DNA of 64,000 nt from DASSUW01 sp963844205 (GTDB lineage: Bacteria > Actinomycetota > Thermoleophilia > Solirubrobacterales > Solirubrobacteraceae), in NCBI GenBank assembly GCA_963844205.1, contig CAWJNK010000001.1, positions 1,054,001 to 1,118,000 on the forward strand. Direction: 5' to 3'. This document shows, one piece after another, positions 60,993 through 64,000 of this stretch. Position 1 is the stretch's first letter. Each line of letters starts with the position of its first letter. Below the pieces are notes generated by a model that did no database searches, was not told the origin of the DNA, and saw only the letters and a list, made by a program, of their open reading frames with translations. The translations under genes were made by a program, and so were the position numbers.

Positions 60993-62811
60993 CCAGCGCC
61001 CGCAGCCGGCGCTCCGCCTCGCGCGCCCGCGCGGGATCCTCGCGGGCGTTCGCCACCCGCACGAGCTCCCACGCGAAGGCGTTCTCCGGCTCGTCGCGGA
61101 CGATGTCGTCGGCGACCGCGGCCGCCTCGCGCTCGCGGCGCGCGAAAAGGAGCATCCTCGCGCGGTCGAGCCGCGGCGACGTCGTGTCGAGGCTGAGCTC
61201 GCCTGCGCGCTCGAGCTTGTCGAACGCCTGCGGGGTGCCCGACACGTCCCGCGCGGCGGCGACGAGGGTGGCGCTGCGCAGCTCCACCGCCAGGCCGGCG
61301 GCGATCGCCACGGCGCCGAGCGACACCAGCGCGCGGACGCCCCGTCCCGGCCGCGGGGCGTCGCCGGCCAGCAGCATCCCGGCGAGCAGCACCGCGACGA
61401 GCGTCAGCGCGGGCATCTCCCAGTCCCAGTCGAGCGCGCTGTGCGCCGCCCACACGGCGAGACCGGCGACCGGCGCGACCGCCGTGACGCGGTCGCGCCG
61501 GAGCGCGGCCGCCGCGCCCGCGGCGACGCCGCCGACGAGCAGGCCGAGCAGCGCCAGGCCGACCAGCCCGAGCTCGCCCGCGGTCTCGAGCTCGAGCGAG
61601 TGCGCGTCGCGCACCACCTCGTTGACGTCCCGCTCGCGCAGCCAGTCGACGGCGAACGAGCCGGAGCCGCCGCCGTGCAGCGGCTCGGCGCGGAACGCGG
61701 ACAGCGCGACCTCCCAGTACGCGTAGCGGTTGGACGCGGCGCTCGACAGCCGCGTGGCCGACGCGCCCTCGTCCGGCTCGCCTTCGACCGCCGCGGCGGC
61801 AGCCGCAAGCAGCACCGCGCCGGCCACGGTGGCGATCACGACGAGCCGCCGCGCGCGCCGGCCGGCGGCGGCGTCGGCCGCCGGCGCTTGCCGGCCCGCG
61901 GCGTCGTCCACGGCCGCCGTGCGCCGGTCCGCAGCGGCGTCGTCTACCGCCGATGCCCGTCGCACCACCAGGGCCGCCGCCACCCCCGCGACCACGAGCG
62001 CGGCGAGCAGCACGAGCCCTTCGGATTCGCGGGCGCCCTCAAGCGTCCGGACGGCCGGGAGGGCGGCGGCCAGCACGCCGGTCGCGACCGCCGCGGCGAC
62101 TGCACCGGCCGGCGCCCGCAGGGCCGCCGGTCGGGGCTCGAGCGCCGCCAGGACCCCGACGCCGATCACCGCGGCGGCGATGGCGCCGCGCGAGAAGGTC
62201 AGCGCCAGCGCGGCTCCGAGCGGCGCCGCGCCGGCCGCGGCGGCGGCACGCAGCCACGCCGGCCGGCCGGGCTCTCCCGCCAGCCGCGCGCACAGCACGA
62301 GCCCGATCGCCGCCCACGCCCCCATCGCGTTCCAGTACGTGAGCGGCTGGTTCAGCCGCCCCATCGCCGCCTGCGAGCGGGCCAGCTCGAACAGGCCTGG
62401 CAGCAGCCGCTCGGACAGGCCGTAGACCGCCGTCGCGACGATCCCCGCGGCGAGGACCGGGACCGCAGCCCGGGCCGCGCCCCCGCGCAGCAGCGCCGTC
62501 GCCGCCAGCAGCGCCCCGAGGTAGAGCGCGAGGCGCTGCGCGTCGTCGACCGCCGGCGCCCGCAGCGGCGCCCACGCGAACGACACCAGCGTCCAGACCA
62601 CCAGGCCGCCCAGCCCGGCCACGGCGGCCAGCGCGGGCCGTGACCGCGGCACGGGCGCGGCGACCGCCACGAGGATCCACATCCCGACCGCCGCCCACAG
62701 GCGCGCCTCGTCGAAGTAGCCGCCCTGGACGAGGGCGAGCGCGAACGGGCTCGCGAGCAGCGCCGCCGAGCCCGCCCGCGCGATCACCGCACCCTCCAGA
62801 CCGTCGCGCAC
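60976..62811 (-). CDS. O-antigen ligase/Wzy-like membrane protein
   Basis: A 611-aa protein with about 12 membrane segments, a Wzy_C-like extracytoplasmic loop (NRYAYWEVALSAFRAEPLHGGG; VRDAHSLELETAGELG) and a C-terminal helical repeat-like tail (about residues 500-611). The Arg and His positions match O-antigen ligases that transfer sugar chains. Acts in the membrane with the flippase. ATG 62811. Confidence 0.85.
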   Translation of the reverse strand: MRDGLEGAVIARAGSAALLASPFALALVQGGYFDEARLWAAVGMWILVAVAAPVPRSRPALAAVAGLGGLVVWTLVSFAWAPLRAPAVDDAQRLALYLGALLAATALLRGGAARAAVPVLAAGIVATAVYGLSERLLPGLFELARSQAAMGRLNQPLTYWNAMGAWAAIGLVLCARLAGEPGRPAWLRAAAAAGAAPLGAALALTFSRGAIAAAVIGVGVLAALEPRPAALRAPAGAVAAAVATGVLAAALPAVRTLEGARESEGLVLLAALVVAGVAAALVVRRASAVDDAAADRRTAAVDDAAGRQAPAADAAAGRRARRLVVIATVAGAVLLAAAAAAVEGEPDEGASATRLSSAASNRYAYWEVALSAFRAEPLHGGGSGSFAVDWLRERDVNEVVRDAHSLELETAGELGLVGLALLGLLVGGVAAGAAAALRRDRVTAVAPVAGLAVWAAHSALDWDWEMPALTLVAVLLAGMLLAGDAPRPGRGVRALVSLGAVAIAAGLAVELRSATLVAAARDVSGTPQAFDKLERAGELSLDTTSPRLDRARMLLFARREREAAAVADDIVRDEPENAFAWELVRVANAREDPARAREAERRLRALVRRVP

Positions 62812-62859
62812 CCGAACCGGTGCGGCGGCTCGGTCACCCGCTCGAGAACCTTGGACACG

Positions 62860-64000
62860 TCAGTGCGTCCGTGGCAGTCGCTGAGCAGGAAGCTGGCGCC
62901 GGAGCGCGCGCACCAGCGCCTCGGCGGCGGCCGCGTCGAGCCGCCCGCCGAACAGGTCCTCCGCCTGCTGTGTCCGCTCCGGCTGCCGCGGCGTCCACGA
63001 GCCGGCGCCGATCCAGGTCTCGCGGCCGGTGTAGGCGGGCACGACGATGCCGCTGTAGACCGGCGCGAGCACCCCGCCGGGCTCGCTCTCGCGCTCGAGG
63101 TGGCGGAGCGCGGCCCGCTCGTCCGCGGTGAGGAAGAACGGCTGGCGCCCGAGGTGGACAGCGTCCGCCAGCTCCGTCACCCGATACACGGTGCCGACCG
63201 CGCACAACAGGAGCAGCGCGGCCACCACCGCCACCGGTCGCAGCGCGCGCGGCCCCAGCCACGAGCGCAGCGCGAGCACCGCCAGCACGGAAAGCGGCAA
63301 GCCCAGGCCCTGCAACGCGTGGAACGGGAACGTCCCCGCCGGCTGGAAGTACACGAGCAGTCCGGCCGGCGGCCACGCGCGCAGCGCGATCGCCGCGAAG
63401 TCGGGTGCCGGCAGCCGGTAGGCGAACGCGGCCGGGACCGCGAGCGGCGCGAGACCCGCGAGCAGCACCCACCACGGCCAGCGCGGCAGGTCGTTGACGC
63501 GGCCGGCGAGCTCCCACGATGTGTCGAGCAGCGACAGCAGCACGTAGTAGACGAGCGGCGCGGCGGTCGCCGCCAGCGGCAGTGCGAGGTCGCGCGCCGC
63601 GGCGCCGGCGGTTCGGCCGCGGTCGCGCGCCGTGGGGCGGGGCCGGCGGGCCGCTCGCGGTCGGCGCCGCGGCGCCGGCTGGCCGCCCGCGGCGCACCCG
63701 GACCGCCTCGGCGGCGACCAGCACGAGCGCGAACGTCGCGCCCTGCCACGGCTGCAGCCACGCGCACAGCAGCCCGCCGGCGGCCGCGAGGCCCAGCCGC
63801 CCGCGCTCGTAGGCGAGCAGCGCGAGCGGCACGAGACCGACCGCGATCGCCGTGAACGAGTACCCCCACAGGTACGCGCCGGTCCACAGCTCGCCGGTCA
63901 CGAAGTCGATCGCCAATTTGTCGGCCTCGTCGCCCAGCCCAGTCCAGGCCACGAACGCCGCGACCGGGGAGCAGAAGAACAGCGCGAGCGCGAGCGCCAG
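62860..64000 (-). pseudogene. polytopic membrane protein, frameshifted and cut by window end
   Basis: Two frames carry one hydrophobic protein. The first is open from the window end to about 63650 (WTGAYLWGYSFTAIAVGL; LQPWQGATFALVLVAAEAV); the second from about 63640 to 62860 (LPLAATAAPLVYYVLLSLL; FLTADERAALRHLE). The switch is in a G/C-rich stretch near 63610-63700 and needs a one-base change. The family looks like a glycosyltransferase-C-like or other envelope membrane protein, not identified. Follows the ligase gene. Confidence 0.7.

Overview
The window is 64 kb of very GC-rich, densely packed bacterial chromosome. Gene content (K+-independent H+-pyrophosphatase, Rex, SpoIIE-type phosphatases with GAF/PAS sensors, an LPYTG-anchored protein, GTG starts next to TANNNT boxes without ribosome sites) fits an Actinomycetota chromosome, plausibly a Solirubrobacterales/Thermoleophilia-like soil lineage; that placement is inference. 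No transposase, phage gene, CRISPR array or rRNA was seen, and one tRNA (Gln, CUG) is present. Many genes overlap by 1-4 bases (ATGA, GTGA, TGATG), so operons can be read with confidence.

Layout. 1-4.3 kb: a broken histidine-kinase-like gene end, a YwaF-type membrane protein, a VOC protein and a gntR-E1alpha-E1beta 2-oxoacid dehydrogenase operon. 4.3-6.2 kb: marR plus an MFS exporter behind a cluster of 13-bp palindromes. 6.1-9.4 kb: transglutaminase, alpha-E and circularly permuted ATP-grasp genes (a predicted peptide-ligation module). 9.5-13.6 kb: a DapB-like reductase lacking the usual catalytic histidines, and a DUF4097-histidine kinase-periplasmic binding protein operon with no response regulator. 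14-16.5 kb: lysR with a Baeyer-Villiger-type monooxygenase. 16.5-17 kb: an intergenic array of three related hairpins. 17-21.8 kb: amidotransferase, thioesterase, a GAF/SpoIIE phosphatase whose start is unclear, GNAT and alpha/beta hydrolase. 21.9-26.2 kb: hrpA helicase and an FHA-HTH protein. 26.2-31.9 kb: secreted acid phosphatase, DMT exporter, M4 metallopeptidase with its emfourin-type inhibitor, STAS protein, GH3 hydrolase and a thioredoxin-fold protein. 32-35.3 kb: an unusual FtsH-like membrane protease with a membrane partner. 35.8-39.4 kb: a heterodimeric ABC exporter whose second subunit is frameshifted in the Walker A motif. 39.4-42.3 kb: 31-bp tandem repeats, a second hairpin element, FKBP lipoprotein, tRNA-Gln and a Crp-like regulator. 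42.4-48.7 kb: ferredoxin-reductase-like protein, two TrkA-type RCK proteins, two APC transporters with UspA tails and a 55-aa membrane protein, all translationally coupled. 48.7-53.3 kb: a PAS/GAF/SpoIIE phosphatase and hppA. 53.4-58.3 kb: tsaE-tsaB-rimI-tsaD-glutaredoxin-rex-ybdK-DUF1844, one long operon joining tRNA t6A synthesis to redox control. 58.4-64 kb: secreted glycosidase-like protein, LPYTG protein, flippase, O-antigen-ligase-like protein and an incomplete membrane protein, probably a cell-surface glycan locus.

Most notable: (i) a family of GGGGTCWGACCCC palindromes that lies upstream of marR and has also inserted in frame inside tsaB; (ii) two intergenic hairpin elements (16.6 and 40.1 kb) that share an identical 17-bp leader; (iii) an FtsH homologue with large insertions and an uncharacterised coupled membrane partner; (iv) several genes with no recognisable start codon or with single-base frameshifts in G/C runs, which may be sequence errors or real recoding.
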